From the NCBI RefSeq assembly GCF_965638725.1, contig NC_134950.1, positions 32,860,932 to 32,924,931 on the forward strand: a stretch of DNA of 64,000 nucleotides. Reading direction: 5' to 3'. Below the pieces are notes generated by a model. The model saw nothing but the letters and a program-made list of their open reading frames with translations. It did not search any database and was not told the DNA's origin. Shown here piece by piece: positions 1 through 9,300 of this stretch; position 1 is the stretch's first letter; each line of letters opens with the position of its first letter. A program made the position numbers and the translations under genes. Source of the stretch: Aptenodytes patagonicus. Taxonomy: Eukaryota; Chordata; Aves; Sphenisciformes; Spheniscidae.

Positions 1-1592
1 GTGTATAATACAGGTGCAAAATGTACAGGCTCTTGCAAATGAAACAAGTACCGGGATTTTTTCTTTGATGGGAGGGAAAGTAAAAACGAAACCCACTGAG
101 GCCGGGGACGGCAGGTAGTTGACTTTGCAGAACAACATCTGTGCCTCCTTGCTGCTGCTGAGCAGGGAAGTAGCTGCCCCATTTTTTGAGATCTTCCGGT
201 GGAAGTTTAGGTTCACTGAGCATTCAGATAAACTCCGTGCTGCTTTTAAACAAATAGATATATGGTAGGAAAGGAACTGAGGAGGCCTGCTTTATCTGTT
301 TTGCTGTGGCTGAAATTGGAAGTACAGCCTGTCTGCTTTGGGGAAATTTCAAGGCGGGATTTTGCAAGGAGTTTCAAAATGAGCTTTGTAAGATCGGGTA
401 GGAACTATGTTAAGAGATGTAGCGTAGGTGGCTTCACAACAGTCTGAAGGAAAAACTAACTTACATGAGTTATATCTGATTTGTGCATCTCATGTTGGAA
501 ACATATTTCTAAGTGAGACTGTGACGGAACTGCCTACTGGCTGGGTAATGGCAGCAGGGAGTAGACAGTGTTACTAGTAAAAGATTAATGAGATGAATGA
601 AACTTTAATCTCAGCATTTGTAGTCTAATTTGTTGCTCTTATTTTCACTTCACATTGGCTGGCTCACTGAAATGCCTTATCAATGAAAACAGTGATATGC
701 TTAGAAGCTTGAAACTAAGATCGTCTCTTTTCAAGAGGCTAGATGCTACATTATCGAGGAACTATGAGGCTTGACTTTCTGTTTGCAAAATAGGGAAGGA
801 AAAAATGTCTACTGATGGAATTTAAAAGCTGGAGTTCTATGGCTTGTGTTATGCAAGTGAGCAGGCTTTCTGCTTTTAAAATCCATAAACAATTTGCAGC
901 AGTTTTAGTTAATTGGGTCATGTTTTTTTTCTCCCTTGTAACCTTTTAATTGGACTCCTATATATGTCTTCTGGCTCCAGTTCTGCTTTTTTTGACTGCT
1001 TCTAGCAAATTATTTATAATCTTTCTGTTTTGGTTTACCAGTAATAAAGTGGACCTGGTAATACCTAGTCATCTCACAAGAGTATACTGAAAGTTAACTA
1101 CAATTTGAAAAGCAATCCTAGATCCTCTGGTTCTTAATTACCATGTAGTAACTGTACAGCACTGAAGCCTTAAAAATAATTTAGTAATGAGTTACTGAAG
1201 ACATGACCTCATTTTATTCCTAGTATCAATTTTTAGAATGTGAAAATGTTCCATTAGTCCATTTTCTGGAACAGAGTATTTGTGACTGACTAATTAGCAG
1301 CAGTTAGGTGACACAGATGTAGTTTAGCTATAGCTTTATCTACAGTATATTTACTACAGCAATAAAGGTGCTTGCTGCAGATGGTAATGCATGTGACAAA
1401 GAAAGTACTGTGCTCCCCAGTCAATACATTTATGTCATAACTGGAAACAGCTCAGAGGCTTGAGAATGCTTTATCGCATCATTCCTGGAGCTATAATTGA
1501 GCAAACCTTATCAAAGGAAGCTGTGGTACAAAAGTAAGTAAGTCATGAGAAGTTAGAAACATGTCCTCTGCTCACAAGAGAAAATAAAGAGA

Positions 1593-1617
1593 GGGGGTGG
1601 GAGAGGGGGTGGGTGGG
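1593..1617 (+). other. G-quadruplex-capable G-rich motif
   Basis: At least four runs of three or more G (GGGGG, GGG, GGGGG, GGG, GGG) are separated by loops of one to three bases, which satisfies the usual G-quadruplex pattern. It sits 20 bases before the palindrome at 1637-1660. Any function is unknown. Confidence 0.5.
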
Positions 1618-1636
1618 TGAAGGAGAAATACAATTC

Positions 1637-1660
1637 CTAGAAATTCCTAGGAATTTCTAG
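1637..1660. repeat. Perfect 24-bp palindrome
   Basis: The half-site CTAGAAATTCCT is followed directly by its exact reverse complement, with no spacer. It contains alternating GAA/TTC units like a heat-shock-factor site and a TTCCTAGGAA core like a STAT6/BCL6-type site. The AATTCCTAG unit recurs just outside it (1632-1640, 1669-1677), so it may have grown from a short local duplication. No function is shown. Confidence 0.6.
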
Positions 1661-3021
1661 AAATACAAAATTCCTAGATATACATGAGTTTTAGTAACTT
1701 TGCAAAGGAGAAAAGTAGTGACATTAACATCAAATTAATAGTTGCATTATGTCATTGTCTTTCATGTGATGAAGCTTACAGCATTTGTGCATCTGTGTGT
1801 ACATCTATGCCGAATTTTTTTATCTCATGCAAAATAAGCCTTCTTAGGAGTTTTGGGGTCTTAATTAAAATAGGCACATAGGTACTCTTCCTTCACCGGG
1901 AAATGATGAAATAACCAGGAGACAGACAAAATCTAAACCCATGGGGTGCTCCAGCTGTCCCTCTAGTGCCTCTGCAGCAGATTTAACACGGGGTTTGAAT
2001 TATTATTTTTTTTTTAATTTTTATTTTTACCCCCTCCCCAAGTCTATATTTATCCCACACTTGCTAGCAGCTGTACAGAGTGGGTGTCAAATGCTACTAC
2101 AGATGGGAGGCACGAATTCCCAGCTAATGGCCTTTTGCACGCACCCATTCAGATTAGTTACAGGAAACGAGCTTCATGCAGGCGGGTGTTGTGAAGCCTG
2201 GTCCTTTGATGGAAGGTTTAGCGCCTGTAAGGATTTTGGGATGTGGCCCAGGACAAATAACTGTCTTAGAGCTGGATGGCCACTGTGCAATGCTCAGGGA
2301 AGCTTCACTATGGTGGACTACTCAGCTGAAGACCTCCAGGTTCTTCTGGAGGCATCTCCAACAGCCCTGCCGTAAATGTATCGACAGCCAAATGATTAGA
2401 ACTTCAGGGTAATCCTCTTCTAAAGCATTTAACCAATTCAGAGTTTAACTCCCACTTGCAAAAGTGACCTTGGACTTGGAGACACACAGGCATTTAAAGA
2501 GGTAGAAAGACATCCGCAGATATTTTCAGCAACATACCGCACTTAACTTGTGGTGAGGTGGGGGCCTATGGGATTTTAGAATCCCACTAGGCATCTGCTT
2601 ATCTAACCCAGTGTGTACATAGGTATGATCTTGACCTGAGACACTAAGAGGTGTGAATGATTTATTTTCCACGAAAGGCTTTTAGCAGGAAATACATGAC
2701 TTAAAAATATAGACTCTTTGACTTGCTAGTCAGCTGATACCCAGCCTTAAAGAGGCACTTACATGTTCAGTGTCTCTTTTTGATGGTAGAGTTAATTGGG
2801 CACAGGCAAGTCTGCTTTTACGGATTTCTAATGCTGCCTCAGGTGGGACATATTGCATAGGATTTCTGACCCAATGTATACCCCTCTTTGGCTGCCAGGA
2901 CTTTGATCCAGTAAGTGCTTTCCCGGTATACCTGGTGCATCAAGCAATAACATAGAGGGAGGCAGTGTGCTTGCTTCTCTGTTTTCCTTCCCCTAATATC
3001 CCACTGATACTCACCTAGGAT

Positions 3022-3026
3022 ATGGC
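3022..3026. repeat. Target-site duplication, left copy (ATGGC)
   Basis: ATGGC directly precedes the TG of the left LTR and recurs exactly after the CA of the right LTR at 6352-6356. The match shows that both outer ends of the element were joined to host DNA in one integration event. Confidence 0.85.
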
Positions 3027-3182
3027 TGTCCTGGTTTCGGCTGGGATAGAGTTAATTTTCTTCCTAGTAGCTGGTACAGTGCTGTGTTTTGGATTTAGGA
3101 TGAGAATAAATTTGATAACACACCGATGTTTTAGTTGCTGCTAAGCAGTGCTTACACTAGTCAAGGACTTTTCAGCTTCCCA

Positions 3183-3198
3183 TGCTCTACCGACTGAG
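3183..3198 (-). other. tRNA D-arm-like 16-mer in U3 (left LTR)
   Basis: On the - strand this reads CTCAGTCGGTAGAGCA, identical to the D-arm of the tRNA-Lys copy at 4352-4367 inside the same element. The right LTR has the same 16 bases at 6180-6195. Similarity to the pol III box A is evident, but no activity is implied. Confidence 0.6.
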
Positions 3199-3282
3199 AA
3201 GGCTGGAGGTGCACAAGAAGCTGGGAGGGGGCACAGCCAGGACAGCTGACCCAAACTGGCCAAAGGGATATTCCATACCATG

Positions 3283-3290
3283 TGACGTCA
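3283..3290. promoter_or_regulatory. Consensus CRE (TGACGTCA) in left LTR U3
   Basis: A perfect palindromic CREB/ATF site lies about 10-20 bases upstream of the TATA-like CATAAA. The same site is kept in the right LTR at 6088-6095, so it belongs to the LTR promoter and is not a chance match. Confidence 0.6.
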
Positions 3291-3407
3291 TGCTCAGCAC
3301 ATAAACTGGGGGAAACCTGGCTGGGGGGGCCACTGCTCGGGGACTGGCTGGGCATCGCTCGGCAGGTGGTGAGCAATTGCATTGTGCATCACTTGCTTTG
3401 TATATTC

Positions 3408-3464
<57 letters not shown>
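3408..3464. repeat. ATT trinucleotide microsatellite within left LTR
   Basis: About 19 ATT units sit between the presumed R start and the ATTAAA signal. The corresponding place in the right LTR (about 5958-5974) has only about five units, so the tract has changed length since integration. Confidence 0.85.
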
Positions 3465-3465
<1 letters not shown>

Positions 3466-3620
3466 TTATTCCAATTATTAAACTGTTCTTATCTCAACCC
3501 ACAAGTTTTCTCACTTTTACTCTTCTGATTCTCTCCCCCATCCCACTGGGGAGGGGAGGAGTGAGCAAGCAGCTGTGTGGTGCTCAGTTGCCGGCTGAGG
3601 TTAAACCACAACAGTCCTTT

Positions 3621-4342
3621 CAGCAGGATTTGGACTATTTTCTTCCCTTTTTCAGAAACAACTTCTGCTGTGTTGCCCCACATGATGATGTCATCAATGT
3701 ATTGCAGGTGTTCCGGAGCTCCACCCTCTTCCAGTGCAGTCTGGATCAGTCCACGGCAAATGGTAGGGCTGTGTTTCCACCCCTGGGGCAGTCGGTTCCA
3801 GGTGTACTGGACGCCCCTCCAAGTGAAAGCAAACTGTGGCCTGCACTCTGCTGCCAAAGGATTGAGAAGAACACATTAGCGATATCAGTTCCAGCATACC
3901 ACTCGGCTGCCTTTGACTCCAGTTCATATTGAAGTTCTAGCATGTCCAGCATGGCAGCACTCAGTGGCGGCGTGACTTCGTTCAGGCCATGATAGTCTGC
4001 TGTTAGTCTCCACTCTCCATTAGACTTTCGGACTGGCCATATGGGACTGTTAAAGGGTGAGCGAGTCTTGCTGATCACTGCTTGGCTCTCCAGTCGACGA
4101 ATCAGCTCATGAATGGGAATCAGGGAGTCTCTGTTGGTGCGATATTGCCGCCAGTGCACCGTTGTGGTAGTGATCAGCACTTGTTGTTCTTTGACCCTCA
4201 GCAACCCCACAACAGAGGGGTCCTCCGAGAGACCAGGCAAGGTGGACAGCTGTTTAATTTCCTCTGTCTCCAAGGCAGCTATACCAAAAGCCCACCGGTA
4301 CCCTTTTGGGTCCTTGAAATACCCTCTCCTGAGGTAGTCTAT
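3621..4342 (-). pseudogene. pol: ERV pol fragment: protease end/reverse transcriptase, truncated
   Basis: The - strand encodes the N-terminal half of a retroviral reverse transcriptase. The finger-palm region is recognisable (RSPFNSPIWPVRKSNG, then LPQGWKHSPT), and the catalytic YIDD box lies at 3690-3701. A frameshift near 3855-3870 separates the two halves. The fragment stops a few residues after GKKIVQILLK, where it fuses to leader bases and the inverted left LTR, so the thumb and connection are missing. At its 5' side it abuts the first base of the tRNA-Lys copy (4343). In a normal provirus this part would precede RNase H; here it follows integrase. It is not functional. Confidence 0.88.
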
Positions 4343-4418
4343 GCCCAGCTAGCTCAGTCGGTAGAGCAGGAGACTCTTAATCTCAGGGTTTGTGGGTTCA
4401 AGCCCCACGTTGGGCACC
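4343..4418 (+). tRNA. tRNA-Lys(CTT)-derived sequence inside the ERV, probably not functional
   Basis: A complete cloverleaf can be drawn. The 7-bp acceptor stem is GCCCAGC/GTTGGGC, the D-arm GCTC/GAGC, the anticodon loop CTCTTAA with anticodon CTT, and the T-arm GTGGG/CCCAC with loop TTCAAGC. Defects are a G-A mismatch at the top of the anticodon stem, an extra base in the variable region and an unusual A discriminator. The discriminator is followed by CC and then T, close to the CCA that vertebrate tRNA genes do not encode. Directly downstream is antisense integrase and directly upstream antisense protease/RT. It therefore looks like a reverse-transcribed copy of the primer tRNA captured by the virus, not a resident tRNA gene. 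Confidence 0.85.
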
Positions 4419-5606
4419 TGGTGCATGACAGGGGATGTGATACACCCACTCAGTGCCGTGCTCTTTGGCCCAGGTGTCTATGAGGTTGTTTCGGAAATGA
4501 GTCCCGTTGTCTGACTCAATTCTTTCTGGGGTGCCACGTCGCCATAAGACTTGCTTTTCAAGGCCCAGGATAGTGTTCCAGGCGGTGGCATGGGGCATGG
4601 GATATGTTTCCAGCCATCTGGTGGTTGCTTCCACCATTGTAAGCACATGGCGCTTGCCTTGGTGGGTTTGTGATATAATAGATCTGCCAGGCCTCCCCAT
4701 ATTTATATTTCAGCCATCGTCCTCCATACCAGAGAGGCTTTAACCACTTGGCTTGCTTGGTTGCAGCGCATGTTTCACATTCATGGATAACCTGTGCAAT
4801 AGTGTCCATGGTCAAGTCCACCCCTTGATCATGAGCCCATCTAGATGTTGCATCTCTTCCTTGGTGACCTGAGGTCTCATGGGCCCACTGAGCTATAAAT
4901 AGTTCACCCTGATGTTGCCACTCCAGATCCACCTGAGCCACTTCAATCTTAGCAGCCTGATCCACCTGCTGGTGGTTTTGATGTTCTTCAGTAGCCTGAC
5001 TCTTGGGTACGTGAGCATCTATGTGAAGGACTTTTACAACCAGGTTCTCCACCCGGGCAGCAATATCTTGCCACAATGCGGCAGCCCAGATGGGTTTGCC
5101 CCTGCGCTGCCAGTTGCTCTGCTTCCATTGCTGCAACCACCCCCACAGGGCATTTGCCACCATCCATGAATCACTATAGAGATAGAGCACTGGCCACTTT
5201 TCTCGGTCAGCAATATTTAAAGCCAGCTGGATGGCTTTCACCTCCGCAAACTGACTTGATTCACCTTCTCCTTCAGCAGTTTCTGTGTCTTGTCGTACAG
5301 GACTCCACACAGCAGCCTTCCACCTCCAATGCTTTCCCATAATACAACAGGACCCATCAGTGAACAAAGCATATTGTTTCTCATTTTCTGGTAGTTTATT
5401 ATACATTGGGGCCTCCTCAGCACGCGTCACCTCTTCCTCTGGCAATATTCCAAAATCTTTGCTCTCTGGCCAATCCATGATCACTTCCAGGATTCCTGGG
5501 CGACTGGGGTTTCCTGTTTGAGCCTGTTGTGTGATCAGTGCAACCCACTTACTCCATGTAGCATCAGTTACATGATGTGTACAGGGGATCATCCCCTTGA
5601 ACATCC
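4419..5606 (-). pseudogene. pol: ERV pol fragment: RNase H and integrase, truncated and frameshifted
   Basis: The - strand frame starting near 5604 contains an RNase H domain with FTDGSC near 5350-5365, then the Glu-containing SSQFAEVKAIQLAL helix and YLYSDSWMVANAL. It continues into the integrase zinc finger (H-x4-H ... C-x2-C, roughly 4770-4880). A frameshift near 4665-4685 leads into the integrase core, with ESDNGTHF as the second acidic site. The stretch WQIYYIT lacks the Asp expected for the first site. The fragment ends at HIPCHAP, before the catalytic Glu, where it is joined to the tRNA copy. Palm/thumb RT sequence that should precede RNase H is absent. It is a dead fragment. Confidence 0.88.
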
Positions 5607-5784
5607 TTGGATAGTTAAGAAACTTCTTCTAAAAGGGAGCCGGAGGAAGAAGTGTACAAGGCAGACTACCCCAGAGTAGGGCTATCACGAGAACAGATGA
5701 ATCAATTTTGTGACCCGCAACTGTTAACAGATATAAATTCCTTAATGTGGTCTGGTTAATCTGTCATTATCTCAAACCCTTCGT
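5607..5784 (-). other. Short ERV leader segment between primer site and RNase H fragment
   Basis: About 180 bases lie between the primer-binding site and the RNase H fragment, where gag, pro and RT would normally be. On the - strand one frame stays open and encodes a hydrophobic run containing SVLVIALLWGSLPC, like a signal peptide or membrane segment. I cannot assign it to gag leader or env. It ends at a stop near 5628. Confidence 0.45.
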
Positions 5785-5802
5785 GCCCCATGTCGGGTGC
5801 CA
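5785..5802 (-). other. Retroviral primer-binding site, tRNA-Lys type
   Basis: Read on - it is TGGCACCCGACATGGGGC, an 18-mer resembling the complement of the tRNA-Lys(CTT) 3' end, with three differences from the tRNA-Lys1,2 site. It lies eight bases (GTCCTTTT) past the U5 end of the right LTR, so that LTR is the true 5' LTR of the internal sequence. Confidence 0.8.
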
Positions 5803-6087
5803 AAAAGGACTGTCGTGGTTTAACCTCAGCCGGCAACTGAGCACCACACAGCTGCTCGCTCACTCCTCCCCCCCACCCCCGGTGGGGTGGGGGAGAGAAT
5901 CAGAAGAGTAAAAGTGAGAAAACTTGTGGGTTGAGATAAGAACAGTTTAATAATTGAAATATAATAATAATAATACACAAAGCAAGTGATGCACAATGCA
6001 ATTGCTCACCACCCGCCGACCGATGCCCAGCCAGTCCCCGAGCAGCGGCCCCCCCAGCCAGGTTTCTCCCAGTTTATGTACTGAGCA

Positions 6088-6095
6088 TGACGTCA
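6088..6095. promoter_or_regulatory. Consensus CRE (TGACGTCA) in right LTR U3
   Basis: Same palindromic site as in the left LTR; conserved in both copies. Confidence 0.6.
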
Positions 6096-6179
6096 CATGG
6101 TATGGAATATCCCTTTGGCCAGTTTGGGTCAGCTGTCCTGGCTGTGCCCCCTCCCAGCTTCTTGTGCACCTCCAGCCTT

Positions 6180-6195
6180 CTCAGTCGGTAGAGCA
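6180..6195 (+). other. tRNA D-arm-like 16-mer in U3 (right LTR)
   Basis: CTCAGTCGGTAGAGCA on +, identical to the D-arm of the internal tRNA-Lys copy and to the left LTR at 3183-3198. In both LTRs it runs antisense to the LTR's own sense. Confidence 0.6.
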
Positions 6196-6351
6196 TGGGA
6201 AGCTGAAAAGTCCTTGACTAGTGTAAGCACTGCTTAGCAATGACTAAAACATCGGTGTGTTATCAAATTTATTCTCATCCTAAATCCAAAACACAGCACC
6301 ATACAGGCTACTAGGAAGGAAATTAACTCTATCCCTGCCGAAACCAGGACA

Positions 6352-6356
6352 ATGGC
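6352..6356. repeat. Target-site duplication, right copy (ATGGC)
   Basis: Exact repeat of 3022-3026, immediately after the terminal CA of the right LTR. Confidence 0.85.
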
Positions 6357-9300
6357 AAATATAGGTTCATTGAGTAGCTACAGTTTTTACTTACCCGTGA
6401 TACCGATGGTTCAGTATGTACTTGTCTCCCCTGCTGAAGGGGTTTTGAATTTGCACTTTGCGGGAGAGTGCCCAAGCCAGGAGGTTATGAGGAAGGGGCT
6501 ACCAGGTGAGCCAGAGAGTGATGTGAATCTGCCCTGCCATCAGGGCTGTCGTGTGGGGAGGAAAAAAAACCCCCTCTGTGTTTAGCTATGTCACACTGAA
6601 TATTTAGTAATGTCCTTAGTGGAACGCAGCTGAGTGACTAGGCTTTTCTTTTGCTAAAATTTAATGTCAGATTCTTTCGATCCCGTGAACTTTTTTTTCA
6701 TGCGCAGTGGGACAATTTCCATTGGAGAAACTGAACTTCTTCCTACCCCATGGCAGGGTGCTTCCCACTGAGCTTGGGACAGGTTTATGGGAGATAAGAG
6801 CTTAATTCCCCGCCTAGAAGAGGGAGTTGAACTCAGGTTTAGGTTAACAAAATCCTTCTAGGCACTGACTTATAAAGGAGCCAAGCTGACGGTGCTCTTT
6901 TACTGGATTTTGAAATAAAATATTGGACATGTTCCTTAGGAAGGATTTCTCCCAGAAGGTGACTCAAGGCTGTGAATGAATGGAGGGCATTTTGTGCCAA
7001 GTAAAGTACTACAACCCTGGCAAGGCACAAGATTTGGGACAGATTTCTTTAGCACTTTCTAGTGCTGAGGTTATGTGACCTACATGGCTCAGGTCTAAAA
7101 TTGCTTTGGGACATGGCTCTCTCGGTTGACACAGCCCACTCACCACACTTATAGTTGTACAGTCTTTTTGTGTTTTCCATTAGATCAGCACAACAGCTAC
7201 CCTGAACTAGTATAACCTATCATCATCCGATTCAGCTCTGTGTACATAGGAAGGTATCTGATGGAAGGCAATTGCATTTGTAACTACGGCAGGAAAGCTA
7301 AAGGGCAGCAAGGTTCTTTGAAAAATAATTAGTTGTCTTAAATCTGGATTCTTCAATGACCTTGGCAGTATTAATTCTTTGAAACCTTGGTGTTTATTCA
7401 CTTCTGACTGCCTTGCCTGTTATTTGCAATAAACATCTGATCTAGGGGGAATATATTTTAAAACTGGGCTCTGACTCCGCAGTGGGAGATTTGGCCTATC
7501 TGTATGGCAGAGCACTGGGAAGGCTCAAGTGTTGTGAGTGTGAAATGAAATGTGACATACAGCTATAACGTGAGCTGCTTCTGCATTTGCTGCTCCACTC
7601 GTATTCCCATACAATAAATGTCCCTTGCACAGGACAGGCCCAGTCCCACTCAGGACAAAGTATTTTGAAGTCCTGTATTTAGGTGGGTAGTCTCAAGTTC
7701 GAATAGGCTTGCCTTCTATACATGTACATGTTTGGTTTTGGTTTTATAACTCACTGAAGGAAGCAAGAAGTCACAGACAAAGCTCAGTAGCTCAGTACAC
7801 CCCTAGTCCCATTGTCCATCACTTTTGCCCTTTTTCATAAATACAACAAGACCTTCAGGACAGCTTCAGTCTTTTCTTCTCAGTTCATGTGTTTATATTC
7901 TACGATCATAATTGGAGCCCATAGGCAATATTCATACTACTTTTAATAGGCATCAGTTTGAGTAACAGATGCTTATTACAACGATTCCATCTCCTCACTA
8001 GTCAGGGCTATGTGTAAAAAGGGAATACGTCATCGTATTTGGAGATGGTGGGTTTTGAGTGTCTTCCCATGTAAAATCTTTCTGTACAAGACAGCTGGGG
8101 ACCTGGCTGGGCTCTGATCCCACAGGTAGCCCCGTCACCACTTTGAGTGGGCCACAGCTGCTAGGGAAATCGAACTGCAGAGTGCCTCGGGGAACTGGGA
8201 AGGGGGCATTTCTGAACTTAGACACCGAGTTCAGCAAAATTGGTGCAAGGCCATGTACATTAAGGCTACACCTGCATTGAACAGGGCATTCCTCAGCCGG
8301 GTGGGTGGTGAGCGAGTCAGCAGTGCTCCGCTCAGGGCAGTGCCATGGACTCACGTGGGCTGGTGGGATTTTCACTGGCAGAGGGTACTGAATCAGCTTT
8401 CCAGATAATACCCCTTTCCTGATTGCTAGCTCTTGCTTTTTGGGATATGATGGTGAAATAACCCTGCCCCTAAAAGAAGCAGTGAGATGCTGACAACTTC
8501 ACTGCTCTGCAAATTGATTCCCGATAGGCGTTTCAGCACTGCCAGGGCTGCTGCTAAAGTAGATGCAGAGTAAAGGAGGGCAAATTTTAATGCTGTTGAT
8601 ATTCTTCCAGTGTGATTACAGATCATGTATCATGTATCAGTTGCTCAGTGGGAAAGCTTGGGACTTCAAGTGAAGTACTGTGGGAAAAAATCTATTCTTT
8701 TTTCCTTTAAAAAAAAAGAAAGCAGATGTAGCTTCTAAAATATCTATTTGAGTTTATTTTTTGAAACAATCATATAACATAACTGAGACGTGGGATGAGC
8801 TTGTGGTGAGAATCATGTATTTGAGCAAACTAATTTCTGGGCTATGAGATGAAACAAAGTATAAACATGCAGGAATATACTCTGATCTACTTGCTATTTT
8901 TATGGCACCATTGTAACAACCTCCTGCTGCAACTATGCAGATCCTAGAATATAAGCAAGTGTTCCTTTACCTTAGCAAAAGCTCACGTTCCTCAGCTGGT
9001 TCATAGATTGAAAAATACCTGGATTTGCTGCTGCTGTTTGTCATCCACAGCAAGGACATCCTGGGTTGGCACCTCCTGGCTCGCTATTGTGCTCTGCTTT
9101 AGCATGTGACCGTGCATGCTGATCGCTGGTGACAATTTGGCTATTCACACAGCCCACGCCATGGAGGTCTTGCCGCTAGTTCTGCACAAGCATTGATCTT
9201 TTCGAACAAACAATTCCATAGATGTCAAGGCCAGGGATTTGAAAAGGGTGGAGTAAAAGATCTATTTGATAGCTTAATATTCTTGGTAGTCTTGTAACGC

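Larger units (their letters stand above)
1..3021. other. Intergenic DNA upstream of TPD52
   Basis: I see no gene here. The open frames are short, start at random ATGs and lack splice context; the longest (1941-2375) runs through a T-rich low-complexity stretch. The stretch holds a G-rich motif at 1593-1617 and a perfect palindrome at 1637-1660, listed separately. The remainder is ordinary unique-looking DNA without recognisable repeats. Confidence 0.6.
3027..3613 (+). repeat. Left LTR of the retrovirus (sense on +)
   Basis: It begins TGTCCTGG and ends ACCACAACA, the expected TG...CA ends. U3 carries a perfect cAMP-response element (TGACGTCA, 3283-3290) and a CATAAA TATA-like box near 3299. 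ATTAAA at 3477-3482 fits the poly(A) signal, followed by a pyrimidine-rich U5. Between them lies a long ATT microsatellite. The orientation is sense on +, opposite to the internal pol sequence and to the right LTR, which is abnormal. Seven bases of the post-LTR leader (GTCCTTT, 3614-3620) remain attached before the sequence jumps into antisense RT. Confidence 0.88.
3027..6351 (-). mobile_element. Rearranged endogenous retrovirus with inverted LTRs
   Basis: This 3.3-kb defective provirus has LTRs that face each other: the left reads + and the right reads -. Both outer termini are therefore U3 ends (TGTCCTGG... and ...CCAGGACA). It is flanked by a perfect 5-bp duplication. All pol sequence is on the - strand. 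Read in that sense the order is: LTR, primer-binding site, short leader, RNase H-integrase fragment, tRNA-Lys copy, protease/RT fragment, seven leader bases, inverted LTR. There is no gag or env, and the pol parts are truncated and frameshifted. The lysine primer site suggests a class II-like retrovirus, while the 5-bp duplication is more typical of ERVL-like elements, so I leave the class open. The two LTRs look about 97% alike by eye outside a microsatellite, which suggests a fairly recent insertion. Confidence 0.9.
5811..6351 (-). repeat. Right (5') LTR of the retrovirus (sense on -)
   Basis: It is the reverse complement of the left LTR with few differences. On + it starts TGTCGTGG (U5 end) and ends CCAGGACA (U3 end). 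It keeps the CRE (6088-6095), a poly(A) signal on - (5946-5951), and the tRNA D-arm-like 16-mer (6180-6195). The ATT tract is short. Its - orientation agrees with the adjacent primer-binding site and pol, so the left LTR is the inverted one. Confidence 0.88.

Noticed and set aside
1941-2375. 144-codon + frame upstream of the retrovirus
   Set aside because: Runs through a T-rich low-complexity stretch and has no recognisable domain or splice support.
3282-3932. 216-codon + frame with a poly-Tyr run
   Set aside because: It crosses the LTR microsatellite and the antisense of RT; it is a shadow of the retroviral sequence.
4343-4418. Functional nuclear tRNA-Lys gene
   Set aside because: Anticodon-stem mismatch, an extra variable-region base, CC retained after the discriminator, and exact embedding between pol fragments argue for a captured primer copy.
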